From Blepharisma stoltei (taxonomy: Eukaryota > Ciliophora > Heterotrichea > Heterotrichida > Blepharismidae): a DNA stretch of 64,000 nt. The number at the start of each line of letters is the position of its first letter. Position 1 is the first letter of the stretch. The notes under the pieces are model-generated. The model had not been told where the DNA came from. It did no database searches and saw only the letters and a list, made by a program, of their open reading frames with translations. The stretch covers positions 186,001 to 250,000 of the forward strand of contig CAJZBQ010000001.1 in the NCBI GenBank assembly GCA_914767885.1. The letters are read 5' to 3'. Shown here piece by piece: positions 11,405-23,900 of the stretch. Both the position numbers and the translations under genes were made by a program.

Positions 11405-12404
11405 ATTGATAATTACCAAAATTTTAAATAGTTTGGTTTAAAATAATTTAATTATTAGAATAAGATATTAAATTTTCTTCTTAAATTGTCTGATTAATTA
11501 TCACTCACTTAGCTTTTAGAAAGGAATGAAATCGAATAATAATCATAAAAGTTTTGCAATTTATTTTAAAGTAATGGATAAAATAATTCAAATTCTGAAT
11601 TGAGAAGGAACTACTATAGGCTCACAGCAAAAGATTTACAGATAAAGGCAGTTTTTAGCCAAAAAAATTTGAGAAATTCCAAAAGATTACATAAGAGTGG
11701 CAATAAACATAGAGAACTTTAGAAAAAAAAAATTTGTGATTTAGTGAGACCTGGCATATATATAGATAATAAATGGAAACTAAAAGCAATAAAATTTTAG
11801 TTGATTTAGAATTTAAATATATTATTTAAATGTGAAATCAGGATTCAGAAATCTTAGTTCTTAGCTAATATAATAGATAAGTTCCTGAAGGCATTTTAAG
11901 GCTTTTACTGTCCTCTATATATTTTCACTTTCGCTTTCTGCCTAATGACTCTCAATGAATTTACAGCTCAAGAGCATATTATTTATCATTTTTTTGCTGA
12001 ATAAAGGAAATCAGCTCGCCTCATTTAAGATTAGACTTTATATGAATGCTGCTGATAAGAACTCTTGAACCAAAGCATTTAACCCTTTAAATTACGATTT
12101 GATTTATTGTTTGCTATTAATGATTCTTTATACACTTGAAAACTAAAGCACTAACTGACGAATTAATATATGACCATTTAATTTGCTGAATAATAATTTC
12201 GAAAGGCATATAAAAGGGCATATATCATTTTCAGAATTCTTAAATAAATCATTTATTTAGTTGCAAAATTCTTGTAATAAAATTAGCATTAAAATTCCGC
12301 TTTCCATATAACATTTAAATAGCAGAAAACATGAGCATAATGGTAATAATAAGCAGCGACTTTAAAAAGATAAATTATTAATAACTTTATATAAAAAAAT
12401 TGCT
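11405..12404. other. Intergenic between R2 and R3, part of a segmental duplication
   Basis: No frame is supported. The part from about 11690 to 12400 is repeated at about 28740-29150 (for example 'gattacataagagtg' and 'gaaaggcatataaaaggg'), immediately downstream of the truncated copy R4. The two R3-type loci therefore share 3' flanks. Confidence 0.5.
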
Positions 12405-15400
12405 CTAGACCTCATCAGCTGCCTTTTCATAAATTTGAAGAATCATAGATTGATTAGAAAAACTGCTGAAGCCACTTTTTCTTATAGAAGACATAAGGTG
12501 CCTTGCTGTTTTTTCTTTATTCATTTTATTTATTTGGTCAGCTGGTATTTTTTTGCTTAATGAGAACCTGAAAAATAGAGCGATATTTGGAGGATGTTCT
12601 GAATATAGTAGCCCCGGACAGTATTTTTTCTGTATTAGCACACCAGCAACCAATAGAAATGCCCATCCTAAATATTGGAGCAAGGTTCATTTTTCTAATA
12701 ACTCATTATTGGTGAACTCATATATAGAAGAAATACCCACATTTCAAATAACAGCTATATATGAAATGCATAATCAAAGATTGCATCTGCTATAATTATA
12801 CGGTTTTTCCTTTAAAAATTGTAAGCTGATAAAGGACATTATGAGCAAAATATATATTAGTCCATACAGTGATGGCTGATGGGCCAGTATTGTATTGTTG
12901 AGTACCACTATAATAGCCTGGAATGCACGCTTTTCAAGTAAAAATGTCGGCCTAACCTGCACATTTGAACTTGCAACTGAATAATCCCAAAATGGCTTTA
13001 AATGCATTGCAACAGGCAAGTATAGAACTAATGTAATAATTGATAGAACTACTAATTTAATATGTGAGTCTTTCCAACAAAATATAGTGCAATCTTCTTC
13101 CATAAAACTGTCTGTAATTTCATTACCTATGCTTTGGTCACATTGGAATACCCCTAATAAAGTAAAGATTATTGGTGTGTAGCATATATTCCAAAGAAAA
13201 GGGATTATTCATTCAGGCAATTTCTCATAAATATTCAAAAAAAATATCTTATATCTTCCCTGCCATCTTCAAAGACTCTGTATGCTAAAAATAATTATAA
13301 TAAATGAAAATGCCAAGCTTGCATAAAAATAAGATATAAAAGAGTGTTTAGGAGATTCTAAGTCTAATCGAAACATAGAAATCTTCACCAATTTATTTGA
13401 GTATTTATCGTATTCACTAAAATTCGGGCCTAAGAATAAAAACTGGAGGAAATCAATAAAAATAACAAGATATGCCAAGTAGTCTCCAAACTCAGTGGCT
13501 CGCGGCTCTATGAGTTTTTCTATCTTTACATGATATCAGCATTTCCTAATTATTGAAAAAGCAATAAAAATACTAATCAGTGCACAAGAATCCACCGCAT
13601 ATAAAACTCTCGCCCCATTCATCGAAAATACCACAATTTTTGGGTCAAAATCACAAGAATAAGTAATTAAATCGCTTGGTACATTTGAGGAATTGTCATA
13701 TCAAATAATATTATCAGTAAAAGTAAACAGCTGCTGACTGCCTAAATCATAAGTTCCTATTTGGTAATCATACAATATATTTGACTCCTTAATCCACCTA
13801 ATATTAAAAATCCCGACGACACTTTTGCTTCTATCATTTGAATTCTTATCGATTGAAATAGTTCCTGAACACCCCAGAAAACGCTGCAGCCTCAAATTTG
13901 TGTTCAAAGTTGTGAAATCTTCAACATTTTCGCCTTGGTCGATTGTATACTTAATTCCGTTTAACAGCAGCATAGCAGAGTCATATGAGAAGCAGCGGTA
14001 ATCAGTGACTTGAGTAAATGCTTTTAAAAAGCCTGATTTTACCTTTTGGCCATAATTGCCAACTCATTCAGCTTGGTCCATCGTGACCGTCCCATAATAC
14101 AATTCCCACAATTTCTGTACTTCTGAAGGATCAGACTCATACACAAAAGCACTGCTTGCTCTATTATATAAAAATAAAATTGCGTCTCCTCTCCTAAAGC
14201 CTGTATTATATAAATCTTCAACAAAATATAATTGAGAAGGGGACAGTATTAAAAGAAAAATAACTCTTGCTCTTAGCTGCAAAAACTCTTCCATCCAGGG
14301 TTTATATGTAGAATAATCACTATGGTTATAATTTTGCTTTACCTTTCTTTTATCAACAGAGTTAACAATCTCAATGCCTGTCTTGTTCACACTTGATAAG
14401 AGAAATTGGTAGGAAGAGACATGCCCAGGAGTATCATCATACAATATAATAAATCTTTTCCATTGAAAAATCGTGAAAAGGTTCAAAACTCCTTCAGCGT
14501 TATATCGGTTGTCTTTGGTCACCCTCATAAATTCAGGAAAATTTTGTTTGCTTGCTAAAACTTCTGCTGTTGCGTATTCAGATATGTGAGGAATTGAAAT
14601 ATTTAAAGCTCGCAGCGAAGCAATATTTCCTAATGCTGTAGGAGCAACAGGAGCTGTTAAAAGGCCAACTCCTAGATTATTTTTTAGCTTCTTAAAACAG
14701 CTAAGAGAAAATTTTGGATTATAAACTTCAGCGCCACAGTCAGTGTGGGTTACCAAAATTTCAAAGCCGTCTATAAATTTATCTCTTTTTGCACACATCA
14801 ATGCATATTTAGCTCCTTCTTTAAACTTATCTGAGTATAAACTATTTGGATAGTCAGGATTTGTGACACCATCTGACATAGAAATTGTTAGGTTTGTATA
14901 AGGCGAGTTTGGGATAAAAGAGGAATTTCCAATAAAAATTGGGGATTCGAGAATAACTAATTCCTGCTCAAAAATATATCCAATTCTTACTTTTTCACTA
15001 TTTTTGACGTTTAAAACTGTAAAATTTGATATTGGTTGATGATTTATTGCACTTTTTTCTAAATAATTTCTAATTTCTTTTGTATCTAAACATTGATTGC
15101 AGCTCAGCACGAGATTCACTAATTTCTCTATCCCTAAAACCTCATAGCTGTAATATTCTTCTGCTTTTTCCAGCCCATTTTCAACTAATCCAAATAACCC
15201 ATTTTCTGTTGCATTTTGTCAACTTTTACTTCCTAGTATAATCCCAGTGCCCAAATTAAGTAAATTTGCATCTGTTATGCTTTTTATTAAATATTTAGCT
15301 GCTTTCCCTTTATTCAAAATTACAATATTCTTACATCCATAAGGCTTGATTTCTTTTTTAATCAAAATTTCAGCAGATTTTTGATCTTCATCACTTGGGA

Positions 15401-15875
15401 AAAAAAATATTCTTTTATTTTTATTTGAAAACTTTTGATCAAGAATTGAAAAATTAGAATCAGTAATAAAAATTATTTTTTCCCAATTCAGATAAGATAT
15501 GATGGCTGCAAGTGCATTAAGTTGGGTCTCTTCCGATGGATGTGTAAAGAATTCTCATTCGTTAAAAGAGGGAGAAGGTTTTTGTATCGAAAAAAGTATT
15601 ATTTCGTTTTGAGAAGCATATTGCTTTATCAAGCTCGATAAAGACAAAGCAAAAGTCAAATCTATTGCAATCTGGGGCATTTCTTCTGAAGTAAGCTGAT
15701 TGGGCATTATGCTTAAATTAATAAGCCTAACTTCAACTTGGTTAAAATATTTTTGTTGAAGCGAATCCAAAATTGCTGAAACCAATGAAAAATCAGTATA
15801 AGAGCTGTAAAGTAACTCAATATATATCTGGCAATAGACAAAGCTGGCGAAAAATAAATATTTAATGCTTTTCAT
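12405..15875 (-). CDS. Receptor copy R3, intact (1156 aa)
   Basis: A single uninterrupted frame from ATG 15873-15875 to TAG 12405-12407 if TGA is Trp (about eleven TGA codons, e.g. in DQAEW, IIWYDN, CNLWLC). Residues 1-17 form a signal peptide. About 18-750 form the ectodomain: two lobes of a type I periplasmic-binding / ANF-receptor-like fold, with THTDCGAEVY near 370, PEFMRVTKD near 445, FRRGDAILF near 570 and GCSGTISID near 665. Membrane segments lie at about 755-775, 790-815, 842-866, 889-910, 938-953, 982-1017 (two), 1033-1050 and 1065-1081. The loop FQCDQSIG...DCTIFCWKDSH lies between segments. The cytosolic tail of about 75 residues has INKMNKE. It resembles class C GPCR architecture, but the membrane part is not recognisably 7TM_3. 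It is the only full-length copy without insertions, so it is the reference for the family. Likely a plasma-membrane chemoreceptor; ligand and effector unknown. Confidence 0.88.
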
Positions 15876-17994
15876 ATTGATAATTAAAGCAATACAGTAT
15901 TTAATTAAAATTTATTATTTAATAAAACAATTTCAAGAAATTAATAAAGGAATATATTCAAAGAGCTAAAATTTCTCCTCAAGAGCCTGCTGAATTGGAC
16001 AGCTAATTAGTTTTTAAGCTTAAACAGAGCTAAACAGTAATAGTGAAAATTTTATGAATTCCACGAGTAAAAATGGATTGACATTTAGAGTTTCCGATCT
16101 ATCAAAAGCATTTATTGAATTTTCTCTCGGCTTCTGTTGGGATATCTTTCGGAGGTTCTGCTGAGCTTTCTATCAGGTCTTTTGCTTTATTTTTTATTTT
16201 TTGCCCTTTTGCCTTTTTTTATTGCCTTAGTGTAGATAAAAAAATTGTTCTCATTTCATAGTTTTTAATATTTATTATGTTACAATATGCAAGCAGCTTC
16301 TGTACACTTATTTTTATAACTTATTACTGGCAAATTGCTCTTTTTCTAACTTAAATCCAGCCAATGAGCTTAAATTTTTACACTAGTTTTCTTTTGGCAT
16401 TTAGGTATTTTGAAGTTGGGATTGAACAGATTAAGCAAAAGCCAATAAAGTATTACAAATTTCTTTTAGAAATTTTAGTTCTTAGAAGATTTATCAAAAC
16501 CTTATATATAATTTTTCTTATTGCTTTAGCCTTTGAAGGTGATTGGATGCAATTGCATCTAAAAATATTCTGACTAATGCAATATGAGGTTTAAGCGTAA
16601 ACTTTTAATATCAGGTTAAGCACTTCCATAAGGCCTAAAAGAGCAAGCCTTATCTAGGAAAAATAGTCTTTCAGACTAATCTAAAAAAATTATAGTTATA
16701 TTCCCGACTGCTATTCAGAATCTTAATATTAATCTGCTCAAATTCAGCTTGATATAGTCGGAGTAATTGATTAAATTTAATTTAATTTAATATGAATCTT
16801 GCTTTTTTATGCTCTAATCATTGAATACTTGCTAATAATTTTTTATAATTTTAAGTTTAATCTGGTGATATCTAAAATATTTATGCTGGAGATTATAGCT
16901 CAGAAAATTTCCATTTGTTGACTAAATAATAGAAATTCCAGAATTATTGAGACAGTAAAATAAAATATTCGTAAATTATTAATTTTAGACAAAAATTATT
17001 ATGTGTAAACTATAAAATATGATTCCTCCTTTAAATAACTATCTAGATTTTTTACTCCTATAATTTTTCAATCTTTTTTGAAATGTAAATTTATTTAAAG
17101 GACAAGCCTTTATAATTTTATATAATTAGCAGAAAATCCGATTATTATATATTAATGATATATCAAATTTTTAATAAAGAAAGACTTTTTGCTGATTTTA
17201 AGATTTTTATTTTGAAAAACAAAATTATTGATTCTGATCATAGCCAAAAGATGAGCATTGGGATCTCGTATTTGCTTTTATCTTAGACATTAATTCTCTG
17301 CTGACTTCGAAAAGCACAGAAGTTTGAGAAGTCTATTGCTGTCCAGTCTTTATTTAATGCAGTTACAGCTCTTTTATCTGGTTCGAACTTTGGCTCCTCA
17401 GTAAAGGCTATGACTAAGGGCTCCCCGAGAATGCTGGACTTCTTCATTTCACAATACTTTTATATACTTATAAAACAGCATGGCATCTATTATTAAAATT
17501 AATCCCAAAGCACGAAGTACTATAAGTAAACAACCGAACTAATATTTATTATGACTAATAAATAAATAGGGAACCTGCTGGCTCTATATAATTTTTTATT
17601 GCTTCCTCTTTATAGCTTAATTATTAAAAATTCGCTTAATTCTATGAACAAGTTTTAAATTTAAAATTCAATAAACTTCGTCTTGATCGAATTTACACAG
17701 TAAATAAATTCTAACAGACAATTATATTGATAAAAATTATTCTTATATTATTAGATGTTTCAAATAAACAGATTTATAGAGTCTATCAAATTCTTAATCG
17801 AAGCTTGCTGAAATAAAATTCAGAAGCGAATTTCCATTAAACTCAGCATAATCAAGCATCAAATGCTAAAAACACATATAAAAGCTCATAAGCCATCTTA
17901 TTACCTTAAAATACAGTTTTTATTCTTAATACTAAAATGGTTGACAAAATTTCAAAATGATTTTGCACCAGAAGCCTAAATAATATCAATAATT
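15876..17994. other. Intergenic region between R3 and the LNR/beta-helix gene
   Basis: A 2.1-kb divergent spacer upstream of both R3 (minus) and the L gene (plus), so both promoters should lie here; no motif was recognised. A 69-codon plus frame at 16364-16573 has no support. The segment near 16383-16480 is repeated at about 30335-30420 beside the truncated copy R4. Confidence 0.4.
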
Positions 17995-20900
17995 ATGGTT
18001 TTTGCAGCTATAATAGCCCTTATTGTGGCAGTTCAGGCTGCAGACTTAAATATTACGTGCAATTTGAATTTATGCCCTTCTGGTGTTGCAAGAAAAACTT
18101 AGAGAGGCGACAATTACTGCGATAAAAGTTGCATGTTCCCTTACTGTGGCTACGACTCTTCTAGCCTAAGTGACCCAAAAACACAGATGTACAGTTCAGA
18201 CTGCACCTGGGAGTGCTTATTCTACAACGGGTGTTCTTCCTCTCATCTTGGGGATGGAAACTGTGATTCTGACTGCAACATAAGAGAATGTGGTTATGAT
18301 TTACCCTCCCACAGAATTTATTAAGTCTTATTTTTTTATTATTAAAAATATTTTATAATAATTTCCTTAAACATTTATATAAAGAATTGTTCGATAAAAG
18401 TAAGCCAATAGACCTTATTAGTAGTAAAAGAATTAGGAGACTGTGGGTTTTGTGCCAGTGGATGTAAACTCTATTTAGGCTATGAATTCATGCTAGGCGG
18501 GACTTGTGACACAGCCTGCAACGTTTCTTCTTGCTATTATGATCTAGGTGCTTGCGATACTTGTGCAGAAAACTGTTCTCAAAATATGATTGGCGATGGA
18601 TTCTGTGATCCTGAGTGTGACAATAGTAATTGCAACTATGATTTTGGAGATTGTGAAGGCGAAATTTGTGCTAGTGGGTGCTATTACTATATGATTGGGG
18701 ATTCTATCTGCCAAAAAGAATGCCATGTCGAATCATGCAACTATGATAATTTTGATTGCGACTGCTACCCTGGCTGCACTACAGACCTGCTAGGCGACAG
18801 TAAATGCGACTCTGTTTGTAACTCTGAAAGATGCAATTACGATATAATTTATGCATCATAATAAATTGCTATACCACATAAGAATACAACCCAGAAAGCA
18901 TATGGTCCAGAGCACCTGTCTTATACAATCTAAATTTGATAAGGCATCTTGAAACCATAAACGGAGATTTGTCATATTCATTTTATTTTTCAAAAAAACT
19001 GACAAGTAAAAATTAGTGTTGAAAATCAAAATGGATGGCAAATAACGATCTAAAATATTTCAGAAGCTATAACTATGATTGTGGAGACTGCGCTTCTGGG
19101 TGTTATACAAGTATGCTTGGGGATTTGGAATGCAATGAAGAATGCAACAGCAAAAACTGCAACTGAGACTATGGAGACTGTGGCTGTGCCGATGGGTGTG
19201 CCTTATCAGATTATGGGTCCTGCAAGCCTGAGTGTTTAGTTGGAAAATGCGCTTATGATCAGCTTACTTCCCCCTTTAAGTTGGAACCTGTTCCAATTTA
19301 AAAGGGTTAAAAAAACAACTTTTACTTAATTTTTCTTTATAAAAATATTTTTAAAAAAAAATAATTGAGCACAATACTTACTCCCCCCATTTCCCTGAGT
19401 GAGCGAAACCATTAGAAAAATCTTATTTTTTGCCTAAAAGCCCACGCTCCGTGAGTGAACAAAAATTTTTTTAAATATCATGGAAAAAAATTTTGATATA
19501 TAGTGATAATTAGTATAGTGAAATATCGAGCTAATTCTGTTTAATTTTAAACAAATTGCGTTTTTAAAAACATAAATTTTATATATAAATTAATATTTGC
19601 TTTCCAATTTTTATAGAAGTGAGATTTTTTTAAATTTCGAAAAAAAAAAGTTTATAAAAAAATTTATATATAAATTTTTTAAAAAAAAAATTAACCCCTC
19701 TCCGTGAGTGAACAAAATTTTTTTGTTCACTCACAGAGGCGGGGAGTTAGAATTTTCATTTATTTTTATGAATAAATAATTAAAAAAATTAATCGATTCA
19801 ATGTGAAAACTGTTGAAATAGCGTTCTACTGGCACTTTTTCAATAAATCAGAAAAAAAACTAATTTTATAAAAATTAGGTGTTTTTTTTAAAAAATATAA
19901 TTGAGCATAATACTTTGAATTTTAATTTATTTTTACGAAGAAATAAAGCATTTTGTCTATTAAATTAAGCCAAAACTAATTTTATAAGACTTAATATTTT
20001 CATCTATAAAATTTTCCTATTGAAAATTAATTTTGCTCTAATTTAAAAGAGATAAATCCAAAATTTACCGATGCTTTGTTCCAATTTAAAGGGATAGAAT
20101 TAGTGATGACCCCGACAAGCGATGCCAAGATTATGCACTGGTTATGTTCGATCTCCGGCAAAACCTGCTCTGGCAAGATTTTAACTTTCTTCCTGGTTAC
20201 TTCTGATGCGAAGATGATTCATGGAAATGGGATGAAGCAACTTCGCAATGATATAAGTGTACCGAAGAAATGGCTTTTGATTATTATAGCTGCAATAGTC
20301 TTTGTGAAGTAAAATCCTGCATATATTCGTGACTAAACTGCGTAACTGAGCAGACTTATTATTGTTATGAGGCTGGCTGTGAGTGGTGCTATGGCCCATA
20401 CTATGGGGAATGCTATCAATGCAAAGAAGGCTACTTTCAGTGATATGGGTACTGCAGCTTGGTATGTGAGTATGGCTATGAGCCGCGACAAATTATGGAC
20501 AGTAATGCTGTATGTCTTCCTTTTATAGATACATCGACTCCTGAAAATCCAAAAATCTTTTATGCAACTTCTATCAGGTCTGGGGATACCTCAGGCGGAG
20601 AAGGTACATTGGAGTCACCTTTTGAGACTTTTGCAACAGCTTTGGCCAAGATCCAGCATGCTTATTCTATTCTTTACCTCATCAATGATGGAACTTATGA
20701 GTGGGCTTCTGTGGACCATCTTTATATTATCTCAGATTGGGTTTATGATGAAACTAAGCCACTTAATCATGGCAATCATTATGACACTGGGACATTAAAG
20801 TATTTAAAAATTGCTAGTCTTGATGGGAGCATAATTACAATTAAAACAGCCCTTGATAAGTGGAATATCCATATAGAAGCTTGAAGCGGTATGCAAATAG

Positions 20901-23900
20901 AAATAGAAAACCTAATTATTGATGGCTATTACACACAGTCGACTTGCAAAGGAACAGAGTACTGCGATTATTGCCCATATGTGGAGCAGCAAATTGATGC
21001 ATCCTATAAAAATGACAGAGGAGAAACAATTTCAAGCAGCGAGTTTCTGCCGTCAAGCTACTGCAAATGGTCAAGCACTGTAAACCTTTTTGGAGTTTAT
21101 AATGGAGCCTCATTGATTTTGACAAATGTGACCTTCCAGAACTGGATACTATGCTATTCTTGAAAGCTGGGGAGGGTCAATCACCTTAACCAATGTAAAT
21201 TTTGACAATATCTATATATACAGCAGTGAAGCCGCAGCTGTTATTACAGTCCACGACTGTGGAGACAGCAGCTATAACTGTGGCTTTATTGACTACACCA
21301 ATGGGAACGTAACAAGGATCAATAACGGCTACGAATATGCCAACCCTATCGATTTCCGAGGCTTCATATATGCAGAAAGGACTGGTTATGTAAGCTTAAA
21401 AAACATCAATTTCATGAACAATTTTGTGTCAATCCAGACCTCCTCATCCTTTACATCCGCATCTCTTATAGCGCTAAAGGTCTTCAGGTACCTTGAAATT
21501 GACAATTGCAGCTTTAATTATAATATCGCTGACACTGGCATTGTGAGCATAGCTTCTAAAGGACTGAGCTTTAAGACTGATATTAATAAAAATAAAGAGC
21601 TTATTGACCTACTGCTCAATCATGTGTATATACATGATTCTAAATTTACGAAAAATTATGGAAAAAATTATGGGATTCTTTCGGCAAGCTACCAAGGGGA
21701 GCTCCAAAATATTAAGTTGGAAAATTTGGTTGTGGATTCGAATGGTGTCCAGAGTGGACCATTGATTTATGTGAAAAATAATGAAATTAAACAGGAATAT
21801 TTAGTAGATATTACGAAGCCAGTTACATTGCCATCAGGGCAGAGTACTGCAGCTGTTTATAAAGCGAGGTGGTTCTCGGCAAACTATATTGAGTTCACAA
21901 ATAATTATCAAGGAGGAGCAGGGGTGCTAGATGTCATTAATTTGGTTAATTTGGAAATAAATGACATTTTAATAGACTCCAATGGAGCTCCTGCCTCAGA
22001 AGGGAAATCAGTGAACTCCGTCATACTTGGCTATTGAATTGATAGCCCTGATATCTACATTAAATCAAACTATACCGAAGCCAAAACAATTGACTGCATT
22101 TCTATGGCTTATCTCTCTGGCATAGTCAACGCTTCTATTTTCAACATTAATCTAACAAATAACTACTGCGAAGAAAACTCACCATCTTTTTGGGTCTCCA
22201 AAGTAAAAAACTGAGGCATTTCTTATCTAAACTGCACAGGAAACCAAGGCTCAGGTGGCAATCCCCTCTGCATTAATGTAGAGGGGAATATGAAGCTGAC
22301 AGTCTCGAATTCTGTTTTTTACGATAACATAAACCATTTATCGTCAGGAGTCGGAGCGATCGGTACCACAATTGACCTTTTGAACCTTACAGTCGAAAAT
22401 TGCATTTTTAAATCAAATAGTGCTGGGTATGGTGGAGCTTTATTATTCCAAGAACAATACCTCAATTTGTCAAATCTGCTATTTGAGGCAAATGATTCCC
22501 CTACTCAGTTTGGAGGGGCTGTTTATGTTTATCCACAGTTAATTACAAATAAAAGCGGAATTTATATACAAGACTGCAATTTTATTAAGAATAAAACATA
22601 TATATAAAAATGGCGATAGCGTGCCACCCAACCTCTCAACCCTATTCGTCAACACCTGCAGGCAACTGCCCAGTAGAGGCGATTTAGGTGGAAAGGGGTT
22701 GGTAACCCTTTATGTAAATCGGATTAGGTTTTACTTGGGCCCTAGGAACTAATCCGTGGGACTCAGGCTTTTACCTCCAGAATAACCATTTGAGATGACA
22801 AGACCGGCGACAGTCCCGAAAGAAGCCAATTCCCTTGAACAGAATTTAAGAGTGGCATTTGTCTAATGAGAAACTGGGCGTTTCGACCCAGATGGTTGGC
22901 CCTTAGGCTCCAGGAGCCATGAATGTCAAGACTGTCCACCAGGTACCGTGGGCGCGATGATTGTGCAGGGGTGGAAATCCTCGGCCCTACTAGGCGAATG
23001 GCTTTAATTAACATTAAAATTAATATTAAGAATAAAGCCCTTAGCTCTGGAGGAGCTATATATATAGAAGAAGCCAATTTGGGCTCGTCAAAAATAGATT
23101 TTCAGATGGCAAATTGTCTGTTTGACGGAAACAGTGCTAGTAGTGGCGCTGCAATTTTTATTGAAAAAACAGCGGCACTGTCCCAGAGTTCAACTGTTTC
23201 GAAATCAAAATTCATTAATAATGCAGCCTCTGCACTTGGAGTTTTTTCAGCTTTACATTATAACGGAATCCTCACGATCTCTGATTCTGAGTTTTCTAAG
23301 AACTCTGCCAAGCTAGGAGCAGCTATTTATATCAATACAAATGCAGACAGCGATTCAGTGAGATCACAAACTATTGTAAAATTGTGCAAGATAACTGAAA
23401 ACTCAGGTGATTCAATTGCCTGTATGGACGATCTCAGTCAATTTTCTTATTTAGAAACGTATGAATGCATTTTTGACTCAAACTCAGGGACTGCTGTAGC
23501 ACTAAATTATGATCACTGGGTTGATTCTGGGTCTGTTTTTAGGTATAACTCTGCAATCAAGAGAGGGGGTGCAGTAAACATGCAGAACGAAGCACTTGGA
23601 GAGTCAAAAAACGCCTTATTTTTTAACAATACAAATAGAGGGACTGGGGGAACGGTTACTATTAGCAGCCAATCTATTTTTAAATGCAAAACTTGTAATT
23701 TCACCAATAATTATGCAGGCAACTCTGGTGGGGTCTTTTTTGTCGAGCAGAACTCTTATTTTGCCATACAAAACTCAATTATAACCAAAATTCCTGCATG
23801 AATAAAGGCTCTGTCATGTATCTGCTTGGGACCTCTTCAGCGCCTTCTTATATAAATTCTATAGCTCATGCACCTTAATAGATATCTATACCCAGCAGAA

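Noticed and set aside
12405-15875. Bona fide class C GPCR (7TM_3)
   Set aside because: The ectodomain resemblance is good, but the membrane part has 8-9 segments and no recognisable 7TM_3 motifs.
16364-16573. 69-codon plus-strand frame as a gene
   Set aside because: No homolog or feature seen, and part of it recurs as flank sequence at 30335 with the frame broken.
20916-21125. Minus-strand frames opposite gene L (also 22763-23077, 23513-23707, 26778-26990)
   Set aside because: They are shadows of the GGA/FxxN beta-helix and Cys-rich coding strand or lie in the S1 insertion.
22600-22990. tRNA-derived promoter in S1
   Set aside because: A weak GTTTCGACCC resembles a B box, but no matching A box or cloverleaf could be drawn with confidence.
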